NCBI GenBank assembly: GCA_050486405.1
Contig: JBJHDF010000055.1
Span: 1-6,768 of the forward strand
From: JBJHDF01 sp050486405
GTDB lineage: Bacteria; Pseudomonadota; Gammaproteobacteria; Pseudomonadales; Cellvibrionaceae
Length of the DNA: 6,768 bases
Direction of reading: 5' to 3'
Part shown: positions 1-5,509 of the stretch, piece after piece
Layout: every line of letters starts with the position of its first letter
Numbering within the stretch: position 1 is the stretch's first letter
Translations under genes and position numbers: made by a program
Notes under the pieces: generated by a model
Told to the model about the DNA's origin: nothing
Database searches by the model: none
The model's input: the letters and a program-made list of their open reading frames with translations, nothing else

Positions 1-5
1 GGCGA

Positions 6-28
6 CCAGGGGGGATGATCCCCCCTGG
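6..28. repeat. Perfect G/C palindrome
   Basis: CCAGGGGGGAT at 6-16 pairs with ATCCCCCCTGG at 18-28 around a single central base; a realistic hairpin is nine pairs with an ATGAT loop. The GATCCCCCC core recurs at 113-121 and inverted at 130-138, so alternative long-range pairings are possible on single-stranded phage DNA. Confidence 0.75.
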
Positions 29-48
29 ACCCCACAGGTTGAAAAACA

Positions 49-92
49 GGTTGCGCCTCCCGGCGCTAAAACCGGTTGCGCCTCCGGGCGCT
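49..92 (+). repeat. Tandem 19-bp direct repeats, each a small hairpin
   Basis: GGTTGCGCCTCCCGGCGCT at 49-67 recurs at 74-92 with one mismatch (C61 versus G86), a period of 25 bp. Each copy contains GCGCC and GGCGC arms (53-57/62-66 and 78-82/87-91) around a four-base loop. They lie in the intergenic region and could be iterated protein-binding sites or origin structure; function is inferred only from position. Confidence 0.7.
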
Positions 93-108
93 GTTTCGCT
101 CGCCGCTG

Positions 109-141
109 GGCAGATCCCCCCGGTAAACCGGGGGGATCGCC
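109..141. repeat. Long intergenic hairpin
   Basis: GATCCCCCCGGT at 113-124 is perfectly complementary to ACCGGGGGGATC at 127-138; with a TAAA loop this leaves an 11-bp stem. GGC at 109-111 and GCC at 139-141 extend it past one bulged A. It is the most stable hairpin in the intergenic region and is not followed by a T tract, which argues against a terminator and for a DNA-level role such as packaging signal or minus-strand origin. Confidence 0.75.
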
Positions 142-155
142 AATAAGCGTATTGG
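140..155. repeat. Small intergenic hairpin
   Basis: CCAATA at 140-145 pairs with TATTGG at 150-155 around an AGCG loop. It abuts the larger hairpin ending at 138-141, sharing its last bases. Confidence 0.55.
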
Positions 156-164
156 TCGGAGCGC

Positions 165-246
165 TGTCAACGATTAAACGACGGCTGCGCCGTCGCCCTG
201 CGGGTCGGAACCCCGCAAGCGGGGCCCCCCGATTTAATCATTGACA
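165..246. repeat. Branched inverted-repeat structure in the intergenic region
   Basis: TGTCAACGATTAAA at 165-178 pairs with TTTAATCATTGACA at 233-246 with one mismatch. Inside lie two hairpins: CGACGGC/GCCGTCG at 179-195 with a TGC loop, and CCCCGC/GCGGGG at 211-224 with a very tight loop. The whole can fold as a three-way junction. Branched hairpin clusters are typical of single-stranded phage origins. No T tract follows, so it is not a simple terminator. Confidence 0.65.
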
Positions 247-293
247 GGGATAGCGTATGCCGACGGCAAAAGTTATATTACCGACAGCACTGC

Positions 294-298
294 AGGAG
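294..298 (+). promoter_or_regulatory. Ribosome binding site deciding a TTG start
   Basis: AGGAG lies eight bases before TTG at 307. No ATG or GTG in that frame has comparable support, so this site fixes the start of the small membrane protein at 307 instead of the TTG at 241, which sits inside the intergenic inverted repeat. Confidence 0.65.
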
Positions 299-306
299 AC
301 CCTACT

Positions 307-654
307 TTGGACAACAAGAAATTCCTTTTTCAAGCGATCGTAACCACTGTATGCTGCCTTATAGTGATTGCCGCGCTATCGTTCACATCTCACCTTTGGT
401 TCAACTACGAAACGCGGTGGCTTCGAGACTTTATCGGCGACAGTCAGAGACAGAGCCAAGAATATGCCAGGCAATCGGCAGAGCGGCAAAAAGCCAGAGA
501 AAACGAACAACGATTACAGGCACTGCGCGAGGAAAGAAACCAGCGTGAATCAAGCGCAGAATGCCGATTCTGGAGGCAGCAAGCGGATATTGAGCTGACA
601 GAACGGGTGGTCCAACAGATAGAGCGATACTGCTGGACGCGACCGATTGAGTAA
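307..654 (+). CDS. Small membrane-anchored coiled-coil protein, function unknown
   Basis: A 115-residue product when started at TTG 307, chosen because of the AGGAG eight bases upstream; the open frame reaches back to TTG 241, but that would place the start within origin structure. After a short basic N-terminus (DNKK) comes one hydrophobic segment at about residues 8-27, then a strongly charged Arg/Glu/Gln-rich stretch at about 45-82 with coiled-coil character, and a C-terminal part with Cys86 and Cys109. Topology is probably N-terminus inside with the coiled coil in the periplasm. It is the only gene besides the regulator on the plus strand, and its TAA (652-654) directly abuts the zot stop. 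I do not recognise a named family. A spanin-like shape is superficially present, but filamentous phages do not lyse; a superinfection-exclusion or envelope role is possible and unproven. Confidence 0.6.
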   Translation: MDNKKFLFQAIVTTVCCLIVIAALSFTSHLWFNYETRWLRDFIGDSQRQSQEYARQSAERQKARENEQRLQALREERNQRESSAECRFWRQQADIELTERVVQQIERYCWTRPIE

Positions 655-1746
655 TCAAAGGCAGAATATAGGGACTATCTGACCACGATAAGCCGCTTGA
701 ACGTGGCACGTTCCGTAGCTTGCCAAGGAAACGCCGTTATTTTTCAATACATCCTCATTGATGTACTGATGTTCATCAGAATCACGGTGGGTGAACTGGT
801 AGTAAATATGGCCATTAATTTCCATGGATCCTCTGATCCGCAACCCTTCCAACATGGTCAGTACAGGCGCGGGACTGGAATATTCAGGCGGTTGTGATGT
901 ATTGGCTGTTGTTGACACAGCTGGAGCCTCCCCCCCTGCCCTCAACACCATGGCAAACGCTCCCAATAGCAGCCCAGTGGCGAGTGCAACCGGTGAGCGG
1001 AACCGGCGCCAGTAAATTTTAGTGATTCTCATGATATTACCCCATGTCATTTTGACGGAATGCCTGCCATAGATATGCCATGGCGTTAAAAGGCTGTGAA
1101 CGCTATGCGGATAATCCGAGCGGAATACTTGCATGGTGTCATAGGCCGGAAAGAGATCATCCCCACGATACCACCAAACATCAGAAACCAAATCAGAGTC
1201 ACTGTAAGTGACTTTGGCCCTGTGCATTCTCGGTAGCCGCAAATTAAATCCCGTGACCAATTTGATCAACGGACCTATAAGCGGAATACGAAGATTGTCA
1301 AGGCGACGACAGAATACAACGAACTCAGCCAGAGCATCCCGAGCCTGTGAATCTATAAGCTTGATATCCTGCACGATGATATAGACATGCCAGCCGAGTT
1401 TACGAGCATGAAGAAACCAGTCAATAACGGGTGCCCGGCTTTTATCCTGCCAGTTGCGGGAGTTAAACCAAGTCCCGCACTCATCGAGGACCAACAAGCC
1501 AAATTTAGACTCATCATAAACCTTGCCCTGGTATCCCCTGCCGATGGCTTCAAGATCTGAAATGGTCGGCTTGTCCGGTATCCGCAATAGTTCAACGTTT
1601 TTCTTCTGCCGGTGATACATGCCTTTGAGGTCAATATCCAAATTGGTCGCAACACGGCAGCCACGGTTGAGAGCATCACGAATGCGGCCAACGGATACCA
1701 GCGTTTTGCCGTTGCCGAGTTTACCGGTAACAATATAAACGGCCAT
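655..1746 (-). CDS. zot: Zonular occludens toxin-like (Zot/pI) phage assembly ATPase
   Basis: A 363-residue protein of the Zot/gene I family, the inner-membrane motor that drives filamentous phage assembly and extrusion. A Walker A motif GKLGNGKT is at residues 8-15 and a Walker B-like LLVLDE at 84-89, followed by the WFNSR region common in the family. A basic stretch (about 239-251) precedes a single membrane segment at about 252-268, leaving a C-terminal periplasmic domain with Cys347 and Cys362. This matches the pI layout: cytoplasmic ATPase, one membrane pass, periplasmic tail. The ATG (1746-1744) shares one base with the stop of the pVI-like gene upstream, implying coupled translation. 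Its stop abuts that of the convergent gene at 307-654. The Zot name reflects homology to the Vibrio CTX phage protein; nothing here supports toxin activity. Confidence 0.92.
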   Translation of the reverse strand: MAVYIVTGKLGNGKTLVSVGRIRDALNRGCRVATNLDIDLKGMYHRQKKNVELLRIPDKPTISDLEAIGRGYQGKVYDESKFGLLVLDECGTWFNSRNWQDKSRAPVIDWFLHARKLGWHVYIIVQDIKLIDSQARDALAEFVVFCRRLDNLRIPLIGPLIKLVTGFNLRLPRMHRAKVTYSDSDLVSDVWWYRGDDLFPAYDTMQVFRSDYPHSVHSLLTPWHIYGRHSVKMTWGNIMRITKIYWRRFRSPVALATGLLLGAFAMVLRAGGEAPAVSTTANTSQPPEYSSPAPVLTMLEGLRIRGSMEINGHIYYQFTHRDSDEHQYINEDVLKNNGVSLASYGTCHVQAAYRGQIVPIFCL

Positions 1747-2060
1747 CAGAACAACCTAAATTGTATGATCTTGGCATTCCACTCATAAACCCAACGGGCA
1801 ATCCTGCCAGTTATAAGCAGCGTCACGCACAACACCAGATTAGCAGGCACGACCATCGATACAGCCATATCAAAATGCGGGGGCGTAATTGCTGATAACT
1901 GCCCTATCAGACCATCGACGACATTTACAAACACAATCAAAAAACCAGCCAACCCAGATACAACCAACGCGATCACAGCAAGCCGCCGAACAATACGGCG
2001 GGCCATGAATTCCATAATGCCGACGATAAGCGCAACAATACCTGCAAGCAAGTAGTGCAT
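1746..2060 (-). CDS. pVI-like minor coat/membrane protein (DUF2523-like)
   Basis: A 104-residue highly hydrophobic protein between the adsorption-protein and zot genes, the position of gene VI in Ff-type phages. It has three likely membrane segments: about residues 3-19, 30-50 and 67-85, with an arginine cluster RRIVRR between the first two and a C-terminal ARWVYEW motif. This pattern resembles the DUF2523/pVI group, whose members are virion-end proteins that cap the particle with pIII and release it from the membrane. The start follows GAGGG overlapping the stop of the upstream gene, ten bases away. Its TGA shares one base with the zot ATG. Assignment rests on position, size and hydrophobic pattern more than on sequence identity. 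Confidence 0.78.
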   Translation of the reverse strand: MHYLLAGIVALIVGIMEFMARRIVRRLAVIALVVSGLAGFLIVFVNVVDGLIGQLSAITPPHFDMAVSMVVPANLVLCVTLLITGRIARWVYEWNAKIIQFRLF

Positions 2061-2070
2061 TATGATGCCC

Positions 2071-3540
2071 TCAATTAACTGGCCGCGTAGCCATGGACCA
2101 AAGATACAAACCCGTCATGATAGATAGGAACCATGCAAGCGCTGCCTTAAACGTTTCAAAATGCTGGCAATCTGTTTCGTAATTTTGACCCATTATTGTC
2201 AGTTGAAACGGTTGGCAAGCAGCGGAAGATGGTATATGAGCCTGTATTCCAGATACCAAAGGAGACAAATAACCAGACCAACCAAGACCGTCAACACCAT
2301 CACCCGTTGTAAACTCCTCAATAGCATCAGTCACTTCGTCATAAGCATCATCCAAGGCGTCAAAGCCGCGTTCTACGCCCTCCCTTGCGATTTCACGACC
2401 TTCCGCTGCTGTTCCAGGGCAACGATTTAACCAGGTCTGATACAGTATGGCGCACCCAACAGGATCACCACTGCAAGTCGGCGCTTGCTGGCAAGTACCA
2501 CCGCCACCAGCAGACGCACCATTACCGTTTCCATTGCCATTGCCCGATCCGTTGCCATTACCTGATCCGTTGCCATTACCTGACCCGTTGCCATTGCCTG
2601 ACCCGTTGCCGTTGCCGTTGCCATTAGACGACGGCGGAGTATCCGGAGCGCAATTACCGAGCATGTCACAGCCAGAGTTATTCCAGCAACCATAATGACC
2701 ATTGACTGCCCCCCACGTAAAACCTGATGGACACGACGGACTGCCATAACAACCAGAGACACCATTCACGGTCCCATAAAATTGGCCGTCTGGACAAGTC
2801 GGCGAGCCATAGCAACCTTCCACATCATTGACAGAGCCAAAAAACTGACCAGGCGGGCAAGCATCATCCGGAGGAAGTGATACACAGCTGCCGTTCAGAA
2901 AAGCCGAACCTGACGGACAGTGGTAGTTACAAATATTGGAAGGTCCATCACCGTAAGGACATTCCAACGGCCAACAAGAACCATCAAGACGCTGACCAAC
3001 TGGACAATCATTGTTTTGACACTGTTCGCCGGTATAGCTGCCATCCAACAAATAGTTGCCGGGCGCTAGAGTCTGTGAATTAAAAACGTTGACATAACAG
3101 CCGTTATAACACACCGTCCCAATGACTACTTGCTGATAAGACTCAAAAGACACTGGACCTTGTGGGCATTGTATTTCAGGCTCAGGAACTGAATAGCAAA
3201 CGGCTAAATGAGTATGACCTTCAACTGGTATTACCACTGGAGGCTGAACTATATAGTTTTGACCATTATGCTGGTAAACGGTATAGGGAGGTCCGTGAAC
3301 AGTGGAACAGCCAACGTATGCGGCTGCATTTACTCGATTTGCACAATATTGACTATTGTTAGAAAACGCTGGGTCTGTAGTGCAATTTTGCGACCACAAA
3401 ACATTGGCGTTAGTGGGCAGTTCTGGCAAACTTACATATGCACTTGCCGGTTGAGAATATAGATAAAGAGCAATAAATAAAAAGGTTATTGCTATTATCA
3501 ATAACGTATCGGGTGGTTGTGTGTAGGGATCAGGTTTCAT
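2071..3540 (-). CDS. pIII-like adsorption minor coat protein
   Basis: A 489-residue secreted, membrane-anchored protein. I place the start at ATG 3540, not the in-frame ATG at 3612, because the upstream start lies inside the hairpins after the coat gene while 3540 gives a signal sequence directly. Residues 1-34 are signal-like (hydrophobic 13-27, AxA-type site PASA before Tyr35). The ectodomain is rich in cysteine, including three tandem 21-residue repeats at about 228-290 (CPxG...VNG...GC pattern). A Gly/Asn/Ser linker at about 306-348 resembles the glycine-rich linkers of Ff pIII. A C-terminal domain beginning TCQQAPTCSGDPVGC and ending in a membrane segment at about 465-483 resembles the virion-anchoring part of other inovirus adsorption proteins. 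The role is probably receptor binding at the virion tip and release from the cell. The receptor cannot be deduced. Confidence 0.85.
   Translation of the reverse strand: MKPDPYTQPPDTLLIIAITFLFIALYLYSQPASAYVSLPELPTNANVLWSQNCTTDPAFSNNSQYCANRVNAAAYVGCSTVHGPPYTVYQHNGQNYIVQPPVVIPVEGHTHLAVCYSVPEPEIQCPQGPVSFESYQQVVIGTVCYNGCYVNVFNSQTLAPGNYLLDGSYTGEQCQNNDCPVGQRLDGSCWPLECPYGDGPSNICNYHCPSGSAFLNGSCVSLPPDDACPPGQFFGSVNDVEGCYGSPTCPDGQFYGTVNGVSGCYGSPSCPSGFTWGAVNGHYGCWNNSGCDMLGNCAPDTPPSSNGNGNGNGSGNGNGSGNGNGSGNGNGSGNGNGNGNGASAGGGGTCQQAPTCSGDPVGCAILYQTWLNRCPGTAAEGREIAREGVERGFDALDDAYDEVTDAIEEFTTGDGVDGLGWSGYLSPLVSGIQAHIPSSAACQPFQLTIMGQNYETDCQHFETFKAALAWFLSIMTGLYLWSMATRPVN
2537..2608 (-). repeat. Four tandem 18-bp repeats encoding the Gly/Asn/Ser linker
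   Basis: Four adjacent 18-bp units lie at 2537-2554, 2555-2572, 2573-2590 and 2591-2608, differing at few positions; shorter partial units flank them. Each encodes a GNGNGS-type hexapeptide in the linker of the adsorption protein. Such arrays are prone to slippage, so copy number may vary among related phages. Confidence 0.85.
2671..2859 (-). repeat. Three tandem 63-bp units encoding cysteine-rich 21-residue repeats
   Basis: Three consecutive 21-residue units of the adsorption protein begin CPPGQFFGSV, CPDGQFYGTV and CPSGFTWGAV and each has a GC near its end. The first two are closest; the third has diverged (WNN instead of YGS). The pattern suggests internal duplication of a small disulphide-bonded module in the receptor-binding part. 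Confidence 0.8.
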
Positions 3541-3553
3541 AATTTTCCATCCC

Positions 3554-3577
3554 AAAAAATACCGGGCTTTGCCCGGT
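3554..3577 (-). terminator. Intrinsic terminator after the major coat gene
   Basis: Read on the minus strand, ACCGGGC and GCCCGGT (3577-3571 and 3567-3561) form a perfect seven-pair stem with an AAA loop, followed after one A by six T residues (3559-3554). This is a textbook factor-independent terminator between the coat and adsorption genes. Ff phages also have a strong terminator right after gene VIII, which lets the coat be expressed far above downstream genes; the same role is inferred here. Confidence 0.88.
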
Positions 3578-3583
3578 ATATTC

Positions 3584-3625
3584 ATTACCCTGCCGGGCGA
3601 CCTGCCGGCCACCCGGCAGGGTAAT
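3584..3625 (-). repeat. Long perfect hairpin just downstream of the coat stop codon
   Basis: ATTACCCTGCCGGG at 3584-3597 is perfectly complementary to CCCGGCAGGGTAAT at 3612-3625, with a 14-base loop. The loop carries another CCTGCCGG (3601-3608) that can pair instead with 3613-3620, so two exclusive stems compete. It starts two bases after the coat stop and precedes the terminator at 3554-3577. A role in coat mRNA 3'-end protection or backup termination is inferred. Confidence 0.8.
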
Positions 3626-3627
3626 GG

Positions 3628-3840
3628 TCAGATGCGGTTCGCGAACCGCTTAACGAGCTTGATGATGATAATTGCCACGAGAGCGGCACCAATCACCGGA
3701 CCCACCAAAGCCGCGGCGTCAGCGACGGCAGAGGCGCCTTCCGTGCCAATGTCAGCCGTCCAGGCGGGAAGCTGAGCGAAGGCTGCCGGGGCAAACGCGC
3801 CGGCAAGAACGGCCATAAAGGCAAATTTCAACTTTTTCAT
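3628..3840 (-). CDS. Major coat protein precursor (pVIII-like)
   Basis: A 70-residue precursor starting at ATG 3840; an in-frame ATG at 3858 would overlap the preceding gene and add residues before an already complete signal peptide. Residues 1-22 are a classic signal peptide (MKKLK, hydrophobic core, AFA before Gln23). The mature protein would be 48 residues, close to the 50 of Ff pVIII: an acidic amphipathic N-terminal part (Asp/Glu at about 31-35), a hydrophobic segment at about 44-62, and a basic C-terminus KLVKRFANRI that would contact the DNA inside the virion. It follows the small upstream gene by one base, with GGAG ten bases before the ATG. A strong terminator lies downstream. Thousands of copies would form the virion sheath. 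Confidence 0.93.
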   Translation of the reverse strand: MKKLKFAFMAVLAGAFAPAAFAQLPAWTADIGTEGASAVADAAALVGPVIGAALVAIIIIKLVKRFANRI

Positions 3841-3841
3841 A

Positions 3842-3955
3842 TCAAATTTTCTCCGCAAATTGCTTGATAACGGTTATTACGTATCCGGCAATCCAACCGG
3901 ACACGTAACAACCAGCCAATGACCAGAGGACGAAAAAAGCATCTGCTTCTATCAC
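3842..3955 (-). CDS. Small membrane protein, pVII/pIX-like virion-tip candidate
   Basis: A 37-residue product beginning MIEADAFFVLW. The GTG start (3955-3953) overlaps the stop of the preceding tiny gene in a GTGA arrangement and is preceded by AAGGGG at good spacing. It has acidic residues at the N-terminus, one hydrophobic segment at about 7-30, and a Lys-containing C-terminus (IKQFAEKI). It ends one base before the coat ATG. Ff phages encode two proteins of 32-33 residues, pVII and pIX, between genes V and VIII; this gene has the same location, size and charge layout. Sequence similarity cannot be judged at this length, so assignment is positional. Confidence 0.72.
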   Translation of the reverse strand: MIEADAFFVLWSLAGCYVSGWIAGYVITVIKQFAEKI

Positions 3956-4047
3956 CGCTGGCCCCCCTTAGCGAAGCCCATCATTACGGCAAAGAAATGG
4001 GACATCACCAGAAGTAGGTCGAAAATGGCTTGGCTGTCAGCTTCCAT
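3952..4047 (-). CDS. Tiny membrane protein, pVII/pIX-like virion-tip candidate
   Basis: A 31-residue product beginning MEADSQAIFDLLL, with one hydrophobic segment at about residues 8-25 and a basic tail KGGQR. The ATG lies three bases after the stop of the ssDNA-binding protein gene, with purine-rich GGCAGG upstream, and the stop overlaps the GTG of the next gene. Length, position and N-acidic/C-basic charge match the pVII/pIX pair that starts virion assembly in Ff phages. Both tiny proteins contain an EAD tripeptide near the N-terminus, perhaps a shared origin or an assembly contact. Which is VII and which IX cannot be told. Confidence 0.7.
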   Translation of the reverse strand: MEADSQAIFDLLLVMSHFFAVMMGFAKGGQR

Positions 4048-4050
4048 GCC

Positions 4051-4422
4051 TTAGCCTGCCTCTTTCAAACTGCCCGGCTGATTGAAATTCTGCAACAGGG
4101 CAATTTCGGATTTTTTGGGCATAAAGCAGGACAGAAAAGCCCCGTCCTTGCCACCCTTGCGAGCACGGTATACAACCGGTACCACAACAATTTTTCCGAT
4201 CAAATCCTTTTCAATAGAACGGATGAATCCAACATCTTCCTGTTGAATATCAACGACAGTGGTAAACTTGGCGACTTGCCCGAACTGGTCCTCACCTTCC
4301 CCGGTGCAAATACCTATGCGGCGGTTGAACTTGCGAGGGTCACTTGTCCATGGCACTTCTTTATAGCCGAGAAATTCACCAATCACGAAAACGCCTTTTG
4401 TATCAGTTGTATCAGTCGACAT
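4051..4422 (-). CDS. ssDNA-binding protein (gene V-like)
   Basis: A 123-residue protein in the gene V position, directly after the replication initiator (16-base gap) with GAGG eight bases before its ATG. It has no signal or membrane segment. The alternating hydrophobic strands (GVFVIGEFLGY, KFTTVVDI, KIVVVPVVYRARKGG) suggest a small beta-barrel, and basic/aromatic residues in the middle (PRKFNRR, YRARKGGKDG) would suit DNA contact. In Ff phages this protein coats new single strands, blocks their conversion to duplex, and represses translation of gene II. It is longer than M13 pV (87 residues) but similar in size to homologues in other inoviruses. Family call is supported by context and general character; no diagnostic motif is claimed. 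Confidence 0.82.
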   Translation of the reverse strand: MSTDTTDTKGVFVIGEFLGYKEVPWTSDPRKFNRRIGICTGEGEDQFGQVAKFTTVVDIQQEDVGFIRSIEKDLIGKIVVVPVVYRARKGGKDGAFLSCFMPKKSEIALLQNFNQPGSLKEAG

Positions 4423-4438
4423 GGGTTAAACCTCAAAT

Positions 4439-5509
4439 TTAAGCGGCCTTTAATTCTGGCCATGAGTGAATTAGCCGCGACTCAAAGACGCGACGACGAA
4501 GCGGGACTACTCGACCCGCTGACAAATCCGCGTCACCGAGGCCGGCGGCGCGGAGAAGTTTTAGGTGCCTGTACCAGGTGCGAGCGGAAAAACTATTGCG
4601 CGCAACTTCCCAGCCTTCAGATTGAATGAGCAGCCAACAACCATGGGCGGCTTTGCCCTGCCCATCTGTTGGGGATACTTGCAACAGTCTCGCTTTTAAA
4701 TCGGTTTCAACGTTCATTTCAGAATCCCCTATCATGCGGGAAAAGTAATCGTTCCACTGGTTGAACAGTGATTCTCTAGAAAAAGTCTTCCAGTCATGAC
4801 GTGCCCAAAACTCGCGGCCCAGTTTTAACTCGAGACGCAAAAGACGGTTTGCGGCTTCAATTTCTTCTTGTGTGTACTTGCGATAGACGTGGTTGCCGGC
4901 CAATGATTTTTTTATGTTGCGGGTTTCCAGGTATTGCAGGTGCGGACCTTTGGCGTAGGCCTTCCCTGCCCGTAGCTTTGACTTCGCAGACCAGTACACC
5001 GTATCCCCGGCTTGAGCACTAACCCGGTACCGGCCCCCTTCACAATCGCGCAGAATCTTCAAAGCTGCCCTGACGTCATCGAGACTGGATAACAACAGGT
5101 TACCGGTCACGTCCACGCGGGACACTTTCCAGAGGCTGAGGTCTGGCGGCAGGTTGAAGCTACAGCCTATGGCGTGTTCAGACCGCATACCGAGTTGCAC
5201 AAATCGCCGCATGGCATCGACGCACCCGGGGAGGTTCAAGGCGCTGGAGGGACCGGAACCGAAGACGGCGCAGCCGTCACCGGTGATGCGTGCCGGGCTG
5301 CCTTGAATCCACAGATCTGTGGCCCCTGCCCTGACGCTAATCTGGTGGCTGTCAGAGCGAATACTGTCCCAGGCGGTAGTCTCATACTTGACGACGCCGG
5401 TGGCAGGGTCGTATCGGCAAACCCGGTCACCGAGCTGGCGAACGCTTTCAAGCGTCCAAGCGTCGAGACATTCAAGCGGTATTCTGGCCGTTACCCAGTC
5501 AATCAGCAT
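4439..5509 (-). CDS. Rolling-circle replication initiator, gene II/X family
   Basis: A 356-residue protein starting MLIDWVTARIPL, an N-terminus typical of gene II/X-type phage replication proteins; I therefore start at ATG 5509, not the upstream in-frame ATG at 5566. Motifs fit the family: KVSRVDVTGN (about 128-137), YWSAKSKLRAGKAYAKG (about 172-188) and RLELKLG (about 225-231), with a C-terminal TWYRHLKLLRAAG segment (about 311-323). It should nick the double-stranded form at the plus origin and drive rolling-circle synthesis. The catalytic tyrosine is probably in the YWSAK...KAY region, but I cannot assign it. The start overlaps the end of the accessory gene by 11 bases, and the Shine-Dalgarno is weak, so translation is probably coupled to that gene. 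An internal shorter product like pX is possible but has no distinct signal. Confidence 0.9.
   Translation of the reverse strand: MLIDWVTARIPLECLDAWTLESVRQLGDRVCRYDPATGVVKYETTAWDSIRSDSHQISVRAGATDLWIQGSPARITGDGCAVFGSGPSSALNLPGCVDAMRRFVQLGMRSEHAIGCSFNLPPDLSLWKVSRVDVTGNLLLSSLDDVRAALKILRDCEGGRYRVSAQAGDTVYWSAKSKLRAGKAYAKGPHLQYLETRNIKKSLAGNHVYRKYTQEEIEAANRLLRLELKLGREFWARHDWKTFSRESLFNQWNDYFSRMIGDSEMNVETDLKARLLQVSPTDGQGKAAHGCWLLIQSEGWEVARNSFSARTWYRHLKLLRAAGLGDADLSAGRVVPLRRRVFESRLIHSWPELKAA

Larger units (their letters stand above)
1..306. other. Hairpin-rich intergenic region, candidate replication origin and packaging signal
   Basis: No gene is supported here. The stretch is crowded with inverted repeats: an 11-bp palindrome at 6-28, two small tandem hairpins at 53-66 and 78-91, a long G/C hairpin at 113-138, a CCAATA/TATTGG hairpin at 140-155, and a branched structure at 165-246 enclosing two further hairpins. 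In filamentous phages the main intergenic region carries the two replication origins and the packaging hairpin, so this region together with 6719-6768 is the natural candidate. No nick site for the replication protein could be recognised, so which hairpin does what is unknown. Confidence 0.6.

Noticed and set aside
142..170. Minus-strand promoter TTGACA (170-165) with CTTATT (147-142), 17-base spacer
   Set aside because: The -10 match is poor, and transcription would run antisense through the regulator before reaching any minus-strand gene; both hexamers lie in hairpin arms.
241..269. Perfect TTGACA -35-like element upstream of the gene at 307
   Set aside because: The only AT-rich -10-like sequence (TTATAT near 273-278) is about 26 bases away, too far for sigma70, and the hexamer is explained by the inverted repeat 165-246.
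645..656. GATT/AATC inverted repeat across the convergent stop codons as a bidirectional terminator
   Set aside because: Four-pair stem with no T tract on either side, too weak to claim.
655..1746. Zot as an enterotoxin
   Set aside because: The Zot name denotes a phage assembly family; the C-terminus here lacks the FCIGRL-type peptide associated with the Vibrio toxin activity.
2020..2040. GATAAGCGCAAC as a second XerC-arm-like site
   Set aside because: Differs from the XerC arm in the conserved CGCATAA core and lies inside the pVI-like gene with no partner arm.
2447..2695. Plus-strand frame rich in Pro/Leu/Asp repeats opposite the adsorption gene
   Set aside because: It is the antisense reading of the Gly/Asn/Ser linker repeats and has no start context.
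4030..4629. Long plus-strand open frame across the ssDNA-binding and rep genes
   Set aside because: Antisense to two well-supported genes, crossing their boundary, with no recognisable protein character.
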